The translations under genes were made by a program, and so were the position numbers. The notes beneath the pieces were generated by a model. That model was not told the DNA's origin and made no database searches. It was given only the letters and a program-made list of their open reading frames with translations. A DNA stretch of 64,000 bases from Streptomyces sp. NRRL S-87 (lineage in GTDB: Bacteria > Actinomycetota > Actinomycetes > Streptomycetales > Streptomycetaceae): positions 62,001 to 126,000 of the forward strand of contig NZ_JOGB01000029.1 of the NCBI RefSeq assembly GCF_000719335.1. The letters are read 5' to 3'. Of this stretch, positions 31,292 to 40,900 are shown piece by piece; position 1 is the stretch's first letter, and every line of letters starts with the position of its first letter.

Positions 31292-31717
31292 CTAACCTAC
31301 CGTGGGCCCGTCGGCCTCCGGTACGGGCCCGGCCCCGCCGCCGGGCACGAGGCCGACGGTCGTGCCGGGGACCAGGCCCCAGGAGGCGAACCGGCCGGCC
31401 TCGGCTTCCAGGACGTGGCGGGAGCGCGGGCGCGGGAGGCCCAGGCGGCCCGGGCGCATCGTCCGGACCGCGCGGACGCGCAGGTTCCGGTCCAGGTACG
31501 CGACGTCGATCGCGAAGCGCATCCCGAACGTGTGGACGCTCCCCGCCGGGGTCAGCAGCAGGGCCCCCTGGATGCCGTCCCGGCCCAGCAGCCCCCGCGT
31601 ACGGGTCCGGTACGAGGCGGCCACCTCCAGCGGCACCTCGCGGTCGGCCGCGCCCCCGGGCGCCCCCGGGACCCTCAGGATCCCCGTCCCGTCCCGCCAG
31701 CGCCGCCCGCCGCCCAT
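31292..31717 (-). CDS. DUF192 family protein
   Basis: A 141-residue protein of the DUF192 family. Recognisable elements are TRTRGLLGRDGIQGALLLTP, SVHTFGMRFAIDVAYLDRNL and VRTMRPGRLGLPRPRSRHVL, then EAEAGRFASWGLVPGTTV. The start ATG 31717 removes a His/Gly-rich, poorly supported extension. The function of the family is not established; it is often found near Flp pilus genes in actinomycetes, and here it is divergent from the prepilin peptidase gene, which supports that link. Confidence 0.88.
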   Translation of the reverse strand: MGGGRRWRDGTGILRVPGAPGGAADREVPLEVAASYRTRTRGLLGRDGIQGALLLTPAGSVHTFGMRFAIDVAYLDRNLRVRAVRTMRPGRLGLPRPRSRHVLEAEAGRFASWGLVPGTTVGLVPGGGAGPVPEADGPTVG

Positions 31718-31848
31718 CGCGCCCCCACCCCTCCGTGCTCCGCACCCGTGCCCGTGCCCGTGCCGGCGAGCGTACGACCCCCGCACCCGCGTCCGAATGG
31801 GCCCAGGGGCCCATGACCGGGCCCCGGGGGCCTCCCTAGCCTCGGGGC

Positions 31849-32568
31849 GTGGTCATCGTCCTGATCAGCCTCGTCGCCGCCGCGTACGGCGCCGCTGCCG
31901 GGCTGCTGCTGCCCAAGGTCGCGTACCGGCTGGCGGTCGAGCCGGGGGAGCCGTGGCGCTTCGACTGCCCCCGGGGGCACCCCCTCACGGGCTGGCTCGG
32001 CACCGCGCGCTGCCAGGGCGCCGCGTACGGGCCCGACCCGGTGCGCACCGCCGTCCTGACCGCCGTCGTCTGCGGCGCGCTCGCGGGGGCCGCCGGGAAC
32101 GTGCCGGAGGCCGCGGTCTGGGCGCTGCTGGCCCCCTTCGCGGTGCTCCTCGCGCTGGTCGACCGGGCCGTGCACCGGCTGCCGGACGTGGTCACCCTCC
32201 CGCTGGCCGCCGGTGCCGTGGCGCTGCTCGGCTGCGCGGCCCTCGCCCCCGGCGCGGCCGGGTCGTGGCGGGACGGGCTGCTGGGCGGGGCGGCACTCGC
32301 GGCGGGCTACTTCGTCCTCTTCCTGATCAACCCCGACGGCATGGGCTTCGGCGACGTCAAGCTCGCGCTCGCCCTGGGGGTCGCTCTTGGGTGGTACGGG
32401 TGGGGGGTACTGCTCGTCGGGGCCTTCCTCGGCTTCCTCTACGGGGGCCTCTACGGGCTCTCCCTTGTGCTCAGGGGCCGGGCGGGCCGCCGGACCGCCC
32501 TCCCGTTCGGACCCTTCATGGCCGCCGGGGCGTTCACCGGACTGCTCCTGGGCGGACTCGCTGCGTAA
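31849..32568 (+). CDS. A24-type prepilin peptidase
   Basis: A 239-residue integral membrane aspartyl protease that should remove the leaders of the Flp pilin and TadE-like proteins encoded at 113-7622. About six to seven helices are present. The two catalytic Asp residues are visible in LLALVDRAVHRLPDVVTLPL and GMGFGDVKLALALG. The N-terminal cytoplasmic loop retains only two single Cys (RFDCPRGH, ARCQGA) rather than the two CxxC pairs of full-length enzymes, and no methyltransferase domain is obvious. It begins with GTG 31849, 131 bases from the divergent DUF192 gene. Confidence 0.92.
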   Translation: MVIVLISLVAAAYGAAAGLLLPKVAYRLAVEPGEPWRFDCPRGHPLTGWLGTARCQGAAYGPDPVRTAVLTAVVCGALAGAAGNVPEAAVWALLAPFAVLLALVDRAVHRLPDVVTLPLAAGAVALLGCAALAPGAAGSWRDGLLGGAALAAGYFVLFLINPDGMGFGDVKLALALGVALGWYGWGVLLVGAFLGFLYGGLYGLSLVLRGRAGRRTALPFGPFMAAGAFTGLLLGGLAA

Positions 32569-32627
32569 TCGTGGCGCGCCAATGCACGCAGCACGCTTTA
32601 CGAAGGGTTATGGTGGAACCCCCCCCT

Positions 32628-32667
32628 CGGGCCGGTCCGTATCCCCCCCACGGACCGGCCCGTTTTT
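32628..32667 (+). terminator. intrinsic terminator with T-run
   Basis: A 13-base inverted repeat (CGGGCCGGTCCGT / ACGGACCGGCCCG, 32628-32640 and 32650-32662), nine-base loop ATCCCCCCC and TTTTT at 32663-32667. It is one of the few textbook T-run terminators in the window. A promoter-like TATGGT lies at 32610-32615 immediately before it. Confidence 0.85.
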
Positions 32668-32770
32668 CGTTCCCGGGCCCGGAGTCCGGGCCGCGGGGCG
32701 GGAATCCCCAGCTCAGCCGTGGCGAGCCGGCCCCGCCCGCGGGCCCCCTGCGCCGCGGAACGGGTGGCAC

Positions 32771-33808
32771 TCAGCCCCGCTGGGCCCAGATGTTCGTCCC
32801 CGGCGTCGAGACCGCGTACGAGTCGATCTCCGCCAGCTCCTCGTCGGACAGCGGGGCGCCGCTCAGGGCCGCCACGTTCTCCTCCAGCTGGGCCACGCTC
32901 GACGCGCCGATCAGGGCGGAGGTCATGCGCGGGTCGCGCAGGACCCAGTTCAGCGCCAGCTGGGCCAGCGACTGGCCGCGCCGGGCGGCGATGTCGTCCA
33001 GCCCCCGCAGGCGGCGCAGCACCTCGTCCGACAGCAGGTCCGGGTTCAGGGACTTGCCCTGGGTGGCGCGGGAGCCCTCGGGGATGCCCTTGAGGTACTT
33101 GTTCGTGAGCAGGCCCTGGGCGAGCGGCACGAAGGAGATGCAGCCCATGCCCGCCTCCTCCAGGGTGTCCAGCAGCCCGTCCTCCTCCGTCCAGCGGTTG
33201 ATCATGGAGTAGGAGGGCTGGTGGATCAGCGGGCGCACGCCCATGTCCGTCAGGATCCGCACCGCCTCCGCCGTCTGCTCGGCGGTGTAGGAGGAGACGC
33301 CGACGTACAGCGCCTTGCCCTGCTGGACCGCGGACGCGAGGGCGCCCATGGTCTCCTCGAGCGGGGTCTCCGGGTCGAAGCGGTGCGAGTAGAAGATGTC
33401 GACGTGGTCGAGGCCCATCCGCTGGAGCGAGGCGTCGAGCGAGCCCAGCAGGTACTTGCGGCTGCCCCACTCGCCGTACGGGCCGGGGTGCATCAGGTAG
33501 CCGGCCTTGGTCGAGACGACCAGTTCGTGCCGGTACGGCGCGAAGTCCTGCGCAAAGATCTTGCCGAAGTTCAGCTCGGCCGAGCCGGGCGGCGGCCCGT
33601 AGTTGTTCGCCAGGTCGAAGTGGGTCACGCCCAGGTCGAAGGCGCGGTGCAGGATGGAGCGCTGGGACTCCAGCGACCGGTCGTCGCCGAAGTTGTGCCA
33701 GAGGCCCAGGGAGACGGCGGGGAGCTTGAGGCCGCTGCGGCCCGTGCGCCGGTACTCCATGGAGTCGTAGCGGGTGGCCTCTGCCCGATAGGGATTGTTA
33801 TCAGTCAC
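32771..33808 (-). CDS. yghZ: aldo/keto reductase, L-glyceraldehyde 3-phosphate reductase type
   Basis: A 345-residue NADPH-dependent reductase very like E. coli YghZ along its whole length: LPAVSLGLWHNFGDDRSLES, THFDLANNYGPPPGSAE, YDSMEYRRTGRSGLKLPA and GVSSYTAEQT. The catalytic tetrad is in place: Asp and Tyr in FDLANNYG, Lys in STKAGY and His in FYSHR. The start GTG 33808 follows AGGGAGGA; the ORF extends further but the extension is not conserved in type. It is transcribed alone. Family members reduce methylglyoxal and L-glyceraldehyde 3-phosphate, so a detoxification role is probable. Confidence 0.93.
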   Translation of the reverse strand: MTDNNPYRAEATRYDSMEYRRTGRSGLKLPAVSLGLWHNFGDDRSLESQRSILHRAFDLGVTHFDLANNYGPPPGSAELNFGKIFAQDFAPYRHELVVSTKAGYLMHPGPYGEWGSRKYLLGSLDASLQRMGLDHVDIFYSHRFDPETPLEETMGALASAVQQGKALYVGVSSYTAEQTAEAVRILTDMGVRPLIHQPSYSMINRWTEEDGLLDTLEEAGMGCISFVPLAQGLLTNKYLKGIPEGSRATQGKSLNPDLLSDEVLRRLRGLDDIAARRGQSLAQLALNWVLRDPRMTSALIGASSVAQLEENVAALSGAPLSDEELAEIDSYAVSTPGTNIWAQRG

Positions 33809-33930
33809 GTTGTCCTCCCTATCACGGACTTGTGACGTCCCGGGTTGGGCCGCCGATCCCGACGCGCAGTAATGTGGCGCCGTCGGGGGACAGCACACGC
33901 ACGGGGTCTACGCACGGAGGGGCTGAAAAC

Positions 33931-34692
33931 GTGAGTCTGCGCGACCTGGTGTACGGAATCTACGCGCGCCGGGTGGAAGGCCGCCTCGATCACGCGGCGG
34001 TGCCGAAGCACATCGGCGTCATCCTCGACGGCAACCGCCGGTGGGCGAAGGCCGCCGGAGGCACCACGGTGCAGGGCCACCAGGCCGGCGCCGACAAGAT
34101 CCACGAGCTGCTGGGCTGGTGCGCCGAGACGGACGTCGAGGTCGTCACCCTCTGGATGCTGTCCACGGACAACCTGGACCGCTCCGAGGAGGAGCTCCGC
34201 CCGCTGCTGAACATCATCGAGAACACCGTCCGCGGCCTGGCCGCCGACGGCCGCTGGCGCGTCCACCACGTCGGCAACCTCGACATCCTCCCCGCCCGGA
34301 CGCAGAACGTCCTCAAGGAGGCCGAGGAGGCCACCCGCGACGTCCGCGGCATACTCGTCAACGTCGCCGTGGGCTACGGCGGCCGGCAGGAGATCACGGA
34401 CGCGGTCCGCTCGCTCCTGCACGAGCACGCCCGCAAGGGGACCTCCATCGAGGAGCTCGCCGAGGTCCTCGACATCGACCACATCGCCGAGCACCTCTAC
34501 ACGCGCGGCCAGCCCGACCCGGACCTGGTGATCCGCACCAGCGGTGAGCAGCGGCTGTCCGGATTCATGCTCTGGCAGAGCGCGCACTCCGAGTACTACT
34601 TCTGCGAGGTCTTCTGGCCGGCCTTCCGGAAGGTGGACTTCCTGCGGGCGCTGCGCGACTACGCGGCCCGGCACCGGCGCTACGGGGCCTGA
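33931..34692 (+). CDS. uppS: isoprenyl transferase (cis-prenyltransferase)
   Basis: A 253-residue cis-prenyltransferase. The signature motifs are HIGVILDGNRRWAKAAG (with the Mg-binding Asp), GYGGRQEI and the C-terminal RTSGEQRLSGFMLWQSAHSE. It lengthens farnesyl or a shorter diphosphate by cis addition of isopentenyl diphosphate and so feeds the lipid carrier pool for peptidoglycan and other wall polymers. GTG 33931 follows GGAGGGG; the upstream frame up to 33832 has no site. Streptomyces often encode two such enzymes, so this may be either the long- or a short-chain form. Confidence 0.95.
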   Translation: MSLRDLVYGIYARRVEGRLDHAAVPKHIGVILDGNRRWAKAAGGTTVQGHQAGADKIHELLGWCAETDVEVVTLWMLSTDNLDRSEEELRPLLNIIENTVRGLAADGRWRVHHVGNLDILPARTQNVLKEAEEATRDVRGILVNVAVGYGGRQEITDAVRSLLHEHARKGTSIEELAEVLDIDHIAEHLYTRGQPDPDLVIRTSGEQRLSGFMLWQSAHSEYYFCEVFWPAFRKVDFLRALRDYAARHRRYGA

Positions 34693-35046
34693 CCCTCCGC
34701 CCCGGTCCTCCGGGGGAGTCCACCACGGCCCCCCGGAGCCTGACGCCGCATCCGCTCGCACCGCTCCCACCAGCAAGGCCTTCACCGGGGATTCACCGGC
34801 CGTCCGTCATATGCCATGGCATGGCGGCGCGTGTTCGGGGAATACCCCAAGCAGGTCGACGCCCGAACCACGGGTGTCGCATCTCAGCGGGCGGCACCGG
34901 GCCGTCCGCCCGGGAGGCCCTTTGCACCAGGACGCGCGTGCGGACCGCACGTACGAAGCGGAGGGCCGGAAATCGGCCCTGGCATTGCGGCCGATGACCG
35001 GTCCGGTCTTCATGGCCCGACCTCACTCGAGGGGGTACGTCCTTCC
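34693..35046 (+). other. intergenic region upstream of the PIN-PhoH gene
   Basis: No gene is supported in these 354 bases, although the frame of the downstream gene is open to 34816; the extension is Arg/Pro-rich and has no codon conservation that I can see. A short hairpin (GGCCGGAAATCGGCC, about 34965-34979) and GAGGGGG near 35030 lie close to the GTG start. Confidence 0.4.
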
Positions 35047-36363
35047 GTGGTGACCAGCACAAAGCGCCGCACACCCGACCGGCGCACCTACGTACTCGAC
35101 ACCAGCGTCCTGCTGGCCGACCCGCACGCCTTCTCCCGGTTCGACGAGCACGAGGTCGTGCTCCCGATCGTGGTGATCACGGAGCTGGAGGCCAAGAGGC
35201 ACCATCCCGAGCTCGGCTACTTCGCCCGCCAGGCCCTGCGCCTGCTGGACGACTTCCGGGTCCGGTACGGCCGCCTCGACGCCCCCATCCCGCTGGGCGA
35301 CCTCGGGGGCTCGCTGCGCGTCGAACTCAACCACTCCGACCCGGGGGTCCTGCCCGCGGGCTTCCGGCTGGGGGACAACGACTCGCGGATCCTCGCGGTC
35401 GCCCGCAACCTCCAGGCCGAGGGGTACGACGTCACCGTCGTGTCGAAGGACCTTCCCCTGCGCATCAAGGCCTCCTCGGTGGGTCTGCTCGCCGAGGAGT
35501 ACCGCGCCGAGCTGGCGATCACCGGCGACGGCTGGACTGGCATGAGCGAGCTCGCGCTCTCCGGCGAGCAGGTGGACCTCCTCTACTCGGAGGAGCGGCT
35601 CTACGTCCCGGAGGCCGCGGAACTCCCGGTGCACACCGGCCTCGTCCTGCAGTCCGAGCGCGGCAAGGCCCTGGGCCGGGTCACCGCGGACGGCAACGTC
35701 AAGCTCGTACGGGGCGACCGCGAGGCCTTCGGGATCCACGGCCGCAGCGCGGAGCAGCGGATCGCGCTGGACCTGCTGCTGGACCCGGACGTCGGGATCA
35801 TCTCGATGGGCGGCCGGGCCGGCACGGGCAAGTCGGCGCTGGCGCTGTGCGCGGGCCTGGAGGCCGTCCTTGAGCGCCGCCAGCACCAGAAGGTGATGGT
35901 CTTCCGGCCGCTGTACGCGGTGGGCGGGCAGGATCTGGGCTACCTGCCGGGCACCGAGGCCGAGAAGATGAGCCCCTGGGCGCAGGCGGTCTTCGACACG
36001 CTCTCGGCGGTGGCCGGGCGCGAGGTGATCGAGGAGGTGCTGGGGCGCGGGATGCTCGAGGTGCTGCCGTTGACGCACATCCGCGGCCGGTCGCTGCACG
36101 ACGCGTTCGTCATCGTGGACGAGGCGCAGTCCCTGGAGCGGAACGTCCTCCTGACCGTTCTGTCCCGTATCGGGGCCAACTCCCGAGTTGTCCTCACCCA
36201 TGACGTCGCCCAGCGCGACAACTTGAGGGTGGGCCGGTACGACGGCGTGGTCGCGGTCGTTGAGAAGCTGAAGGGCCATCCGCTGTTCGCCCACGTCACG
36301 TTGACCCGGTCGGAGCGCTCGCCGATCGCCGCTCTGGTCACCGAGATGCTGGAGACGATCTGA
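35047..36363 (+). CDS. PIN-PhoH family RNA helicase/ribonuclease
   Basis: A 438-residue protein joining a PIN ribonuclease domain to a PhoH ATPase. The PIN part (about 15-150) keeps its acidic residues: [24 protein letters not shown], and [12 protein letters not shown]. The PhoH part (from about 240) has Walker [17 protein letters not shown] and Walker [13 protein letters not shown], followed by [15 protein letters not shown]. PhoH2 proteins unwind and cut RNA in a sequence-dependent manner. GTG 35047 or GTG 35050 is the start. It is a single gene with its own 5' region. Confidence 0.93.
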   Translation: MVTSTKRRTPDRRTYVLDTSVLLADPHAFSRFDEHEVVLPIVVITELEAKRHHPELGYFARQALRLLDDFRVRYGRLDAPIPLGDLGGSLRVELNHSDPGVLPAGFRLGDNDSRILAVARNLQAEGYDVTVVSKDLPLRIKASSVGLLAEEYRAELAITGDGWTGMSELALSGEQVDLLYSEERLYVPEAAELPVHTGLVLQSERGKALGRVTADGNVKLVRGDREAFGIHGRSAEQRIALDLLLDPDVGIISMGGRAGTGKSALALCAGLEAVLERRQHQKVMVFRPLYAVGGQDLGYLPGTEAEKMSPWAQAVFDTLSAVAGREVIEEVLGRGMLEVLPLTHIRGRSLHDAFVIVDEAQSLERNVLLTVLSRIGANSRVVLTHDVAQRDNLRVGRYDGVVAVVEKLKGHPLFAHVTLTRSERSPIAALVTEMLETI

Positions 36364-36802
36364 GCGCAAGCAGCCTGAAGACCCCGTGAAGGGGTAAATC
36401 GGACAGGCGAGTTGGCGCCGTCCGGCAAAGGTCCAGGAGCCTAGCCGGGCGGCGCACTCGTGCACAGCCGTTTCACCGAACTTACGTCGTCCCACGAGGT
36501 GTGAGCTTTCCCACGCAACGGGGAATTGCCTTGCGGTGTCGACCTCCGGCAGAGTCTTGCTTCCGTCAGGCCCCGCATACGGCACACCTGTATCTCCACG
36601 GAGGTTCTCCGCGGAGGTGCGCAGCGCCACCACAACTCAACAGCCACCGCCGTATGCCGCCCGGAAGCACCACGAGGCACTCCCTTCACGGGAGTTGTCC
36701 ACGGGCCCGAGCCTCCAGTGACCATTGGCAAGTGGAGGCCAGCGCCAGGGGCACTCTTGCGTCCGCCAGGTCACGCCCCGGACGCTGCTGGAAGGAAACC
36801 GT
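36364..36802 (+). other. intergenic region before the small transglycosylase gene
   Basis: This 439-base gap contains no supported gene. A short hairpin, ACCCCGTGAAGGGGT (36378-36392), 15 bases after the PIN-PhoH stop, could be a weak terminator. The remainder is a long leader for the transglycosylase gene, in which I looked for a c-di-AMP (ydaO) riboswitch and could not recognise its conserved segments. Confidence 0.45.
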
Positions 36803-37492
36803 GTGAGCCGGATCTCGGTCCGGGGATTCGCAGTGGCATCCGCCACCGCGGTCACCACTGTTGGTGCAGTCGTGGGCGTTGCCGCCGGCGACCCGGGCGC
36901 CTCGAACGACCTCGAGACGACCGCCGCGGGCACGACGCTCCTCACTGACATCCCGGTCGGCGACCAGGCCCAGGTCCAGACTGCGTCCCTGACGCAGCAG
37001 GCCGACGCCCTCGCCAACGCGGCCGACGCGGACGCCAAGAAGTCCGCCGAGGAGTCCGCCCGTATCCAGGCCGCCAAGGACGCCAAGGCGAAGAAGGAGG
37101 CCGCCGAGGAGAAGGCGAAGAAGGAGCGCGAGGCGAAGGACGACATCGCCAGCCGCTCCGAGCGCCGCGACCCCGGTTCCTTCGCGCCGCAGAGCTCCTA
37201 CACCGTCGCCGAGGTCAAGGCGATGGCCCGCCAGATCGTGGGCGCCGGTCAGTTCCAGTGCTTCAGCAACATCGTGAACCACGAGTCCACGTGGAACTAC
37301 CGCGCGGTCAACCCGTCCTCGGGTGCGTACGGCCTCGTCCAGGCCCTTCCGGCCTCGAAGATGTCGTCCGCGGGTGCCGACTGGCGCACCAACCCCGCGA
37401 CGCAGATCAAGTGGGGCCTGAACTACATGAACGAGCGCTACGGCAGCCCGTGTGGCGCGTGGAGCTTCTGGCAGGCCAACAGCTACTACTAG
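36803..37492 (+). CDS. secreted SLT-type lytic transglycosylase with coiled-coil
   Basis: A 229-residue secreted protein. It has a signal sequence (about 1-30), a Lys/Ala/Glu-rich coiled-coil (about 60-115, DAKKSAEESARIQAAKDAKA...) and a C-terminal SLT-like domain (about 130-229) with CFSNIVNHESTWNYRAVNPS, where Glu is catalytic, then SGAYGLVQALPASKMSSAG and LNYMNERYGSPCGAW. It starts at GTG 36803 behind GGAAGGA. Such proteins cleave glycan strands during growth or sporulation; the coiled-coil may mediate partner binding. A strong hairpin follows. Confidence 0.93.
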   Translation: MSRISVRGFAVASATAVTTVGAVVGVAAGDPGASNDLETTAAGTTLLTDIPVGDQAQVQTASLTQQADALANAADADAKKSAEESARIQAAKDAKAKKEAAEEKAKKEREAKDDIASRSERRDPGSFAPQSSYTVAEVKAMARQIVGAGQFQCFSNIVNHESTWNYRAVNPSSGAYGLVQALPASKMSSAGADWRTNPATQIKWGLNYMNERYGSPCGAWSFWQANSYY

Positions 37493-37527
37493 GCCGCCCG
37501 TCCCACCGACGGACCCGTCCTGGCAGA

Positions 37528-37565
37528 GGAGGAGCCCCGCACCGATCCCGGTGCGGGGCTCCTCC
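37528..37565. terminator. very strong bidirectional terminator
   Basis: A perfect 17-base inverted repeat (37528-37544 and 37549-37565, GGAGGAGCCCCGCACCG) with a four-base loop ATCC, placed between the transglycosylase gene and a convergent membrane protein gene. Confidence 0.9.
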
Positions 37566-37608
37566 CGTCGGTGCTCCTGCCGTCCGTGCTCCTCCGGCCC
37601 GTGGACCC

Positions 37609-37995
37609 TCAGCCCCGGCGCGCCGGCAGCACCGCCGCCAGCAGCGCCGGACCGGCGGCGCAGACCGCCGCGTGCGGCCCCGACCAGCCGAGCCCGACGT
37701 ACTGGGCCCACACCATCTGGACCAGTACGCCGGTCAGCACGCAGGCCGGGACCGACAGGCCCAGCGGCCGGACGCGCAGCGCCCACAGGCCGATCCAGAA
37801 CCCCACCAGCGTCAGGGCCAGCCACAGCGCCATCCCCTCGAACGGGTAGAGGGTCAGGCAGAACTCGTCCGGGCTGCTCTCGCACACCCGGTCGCCGGTC
37901 TGCTGCCCCCAGCGGACGGCCGCCAGCCCGGCGGCGCCGAGCACGGCGCCGAGCACGGCGCTGCCCACGATCCTGACGGTGCGGTGGGTTCCCAT
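37609..37995 (-). CDS. small membrane protein of unknown function
   Basis: A 128-residue protein with four probable membrane helices: about residues 8-28, 55-75 (GMALWLALTLVGFWIGLWAL), 80-100 and 108-125. A loop between the first two helices contains two Cys (RVCESSPDEFCLTLYPF) that would be extracellular and could pair. No known family was recognised. The start ATG 37995 lies three bases before the end of the large SGNH gene, on the same strand, so it is probably the second gene of that operon. Confidence 0.75.
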   Translation of the reverse strand: MGTHRTVRIVGSAVLGAVLGAAGLAAVRWGQQTGDRVCESSPDEFCLTLYPFEGMALWLALTLVGFWIGLWALRVRPLGLSVPACVLTGVLVQMVWAQYVGLGWSGPHAAVCAAGPALLAAVLPARRG

Positions 37996-37998
37996 GGC

Positions 37999-40900
37999 CT
38001 ACATCCCCATCGACCGGAGGGTCTTCTCCAGGGAGTCGGCGTAGTGCCGCGCACCCTGGATCTTCGGGTGGAAGGACTGCGCCGAGGCCGGCTGCTTCTT
38101 GAGGTCCGGGTTGTCGCCCGGCGTCCGGTCCAGCACGATGCCGTGGATCGTCTCCGGGTCACCGCAGATGCCCTGGCCCGCGAACTCCTGCTTCGGGTTC
38201 GAGAACGTGACGTCCACGCCGGCGGCCTTGGCCTCCGAGGTCGCGTCGGCCATCGTCTGGAGCATGACCTCGCCCATCTCGGAGATCCAGGGCGCCTCCG
38301 CGGCGCCCATGCCGATGATGCAGCTGCCCACGTGCTCCATCAGGATCGGGTAGCCCATGAGGACCACCTTCGCGTTCGGCGCCTTGACCTTGATCGCCTT
38401 GAGCGTCTCGACGATGGCCGCCTTGACCTGGTTCTTGATGTACTTCGGCTCGGCGGCCTTCAGCGGCTCGCTGTCGCCGTCCAGGGTGCCCTCCTGGCAG
38501 ACCTCGGGCAGGCCGAAGCCGCCGAAGATGCACTTGGAGACGATGTCCGCGAAGCGGGCGTCGTTGCCGCCGATGGACATGGTGACGAGGGTGGTGTTCT
38601 CGTCCACGTAGCCCTGGTCGAGCTGGGGCAGCTCGCCGAAGTGCATCTGGTCCCAGGCCGTGTGGCCGCCGGTACCGCCGGGGACGATGTTCTCCGACGT
38701 GGCACCGGAGCACGCGATCAGGTGGTAGTCCATGCTCGCGTCCCAGTTGTCCGCGCGCTCGCCGATCGACTGGCCGGAGTCGGCCAGCTTCGCCTGGCGG
38801 GACCAGGCGAACTTCGAGCGGTGGCAGGCGTTGCGGAGCTTCTCGTCCTTGCCCAGCGTGTCGGTCTCGGGGTAGTAGTCGCCGCCGCCCGACTTCGAGG
38901 CGCCCTCGCCGGAGGAGTACGAGTCGCCCAGGGCGACCACGATGTCCTTCGGCTTGCCCGGCAGCTTCTGGAAGGCCACCGCGTCCCACGCGACGTCCTC
39001 GTTGCCGTTGCCGTCCATGCTGATGGTGGACAGCGACACCTTCGGCGTGCCGGCGAACGGGAACGCGCCGAGCGACACCCAGCGGTTCTCGCCCGTACGC
39101 TGCTGCGCCACGCGGAACTTCGTGCCCTTGCCGGTGTCGATCACGTACTTGGCCTGGCGGGTGTGGGCACCGTGGTCGGGCATGTGGACCATGACGCGGG
39201 CCCAGCCGTCGATCTGCTGGTTGAGCGTCCAGGTGCCGGTGACCTTCAGGCGGTTGCCCTCGTCACCGTCGGCGCGGGTGTGGGCGAACCAGAAGTGGCC
39301 GTTGTACCCGGCGCCGAGCTGGTGCGTGTCCATCTTGGACGGGTAGAGGCCGCCACCGCCGAGGTTGCCGGCGAACGTGAAGGCGAAGGAGCCGTCCGAG
39401 GAGACCGGCCCGCAGCCCGGCCGCGGGGTCGGCGTGCCGGCCGGCAGGTCGTCGACGACCAGGGCGCCGTTCGGCAGCCCCTTCTTCTCGCACACCGGCG
39501 GGTAGGCGGTACCGTCCGCCTCCTCCTTGTACGTGTCGTCGAAGCGCAGGATCTCGTTGCCGCAGGTGCCCGACTCGCACTTCTTCCAGGCGACCGGAGC
39601 GTGCCACCAGCACTTGAGGTCGGTGCGCGTGCAGGCGCCCCGGCCCGGGTCGTTGGCGTCGTTCGGGCCGATCTTGGACTTGTCGCACTCGTTGTCGGAG
39701 GTGCAGAACAGGCCCTCCTGCGGCTTCAGCATGGAGCGGTCCAGCGGCGTGGCCCACCACGCCGGCCGGAAGCCCACGACCATCTTGTCCGGCGACTCCA
39801 GGGCCTGCAGCGGGCGGGCGGCCCAGCCGAGGACCTTCTCCTGGTACGGCCAGTCCTGCGGGTGGGCGGCGTCGGAGTAGTTGTCGAAACCGCTGGCTCC
39901 CTCCAGGAACGGCAGCCGGTTGGCCTTCCACAGCGGGTTGGCCGGGTTGTTGGTGAAGCCCACGCCCCACAGGCCGCCGTTCTTGCCGGCATCGGCCTTG
40001 GGGTAGTAGCCGGCGTTGTAGGCCCAGAGCGCGAAGAACCAGTTCTCCATGTACTGGGGCTTGCCGCCGTTGACCGTCAGGCCGTCCCTGCGGGTCAGGT
40101 TCCACTTGTCGATCAGGACGTTGATGCCCGCGGCGATGTTGGCCGTGTAGTCGAGGGCCGCGGCCTCCTGGCGCAGCGGGTCGAGGGCGGTCTCGCCCTT
40201 CTTCTCGTGACCCTTGATCCGCATGCCGTCGGTGATCTGGGTGATGCCGTAACCGCAGTCGGCCTCTTCCCAGTTGATGCCCCACGGGTCGGTCTGCTTG
40301 CCGTCCGAGGTGTGGCCGATGCCGTAGAAGTTGCCGATGAGCGGGTTGCCGGTGACGCCGGGGACGACGAACCGGGTGGCCTGCCACATGTTCGACTCCT
40401 GCGCGGTGATGCCGAGCATCACCTGCGCCGGGACACGGCCGCCGCCCTCCAGCTCCAGGCGCGGGAACAGCGACTGCGGCTGGTACGCGCCCATCCCGGT
40501 GTTCTTCCAGTTCGCCGGGCGCGAGATGTGCTTGTTCAGGTTGTTGGTGATGGCCTGGTCCACCGCCCACTCGACCTGGCGCGGCTTGGGCTGCATGGCC
40601 TGCTTGCGCGGGTCGTTGCGGGGGACCGAGCAGTACCGCTCGGTTTCCATCGGGCTGTTCGCCGAACCGGCGGACGGCGCGGCGGCCGGGTGCCCCTGGC
40701 CGGACGGTGCCGGGCGGACGGCGGCCCGCAGGACCGGGGACATGTCGCGCCCCTCGGCGGAGTGCCGGCCCTCGTTGCCCGGGGTGACCTCGAAGGAGGC
40801 GTTCCGGCCGGTGTCGACGGCCTTGAGCGAGATCTTCATCGCCCGGGAGGCGTCGGCCTTGGTCCTGCGGGCCGTCGGCTTCACGACGTCCGCCCACTCG

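Noticed and set aside
33832..33930. Longer start for the cis-prenyltransferase at 33832
   Set aside because: GTG 33931 has a strong GGAGGGG site and the usual N-terminus. The upstream part overlaps the promoter region and has no conserved residues.
34816..35046. N-terminal extension of the PIN-PhoH protein
   Set aside because: The frame is open but the extension is Arg/Pro-rich, lacks a supported start signal, and PIN-PhoH proteins normally begin just before the RTYVLDTS segment.
36364..36802. c-di-AMP (ydaO) riboswitch upstream of the small transglycosylase, and likewise upstream of the CHAP and Rpf genes
   Set aside because: These gene types are often under ydaO control in actinobacteria, so I searched by eye for its conserved segments. 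None could be recognised in 16221-16589, 16815-17215, 18854-19028 or 36364-36802. A covariance search would settle it.
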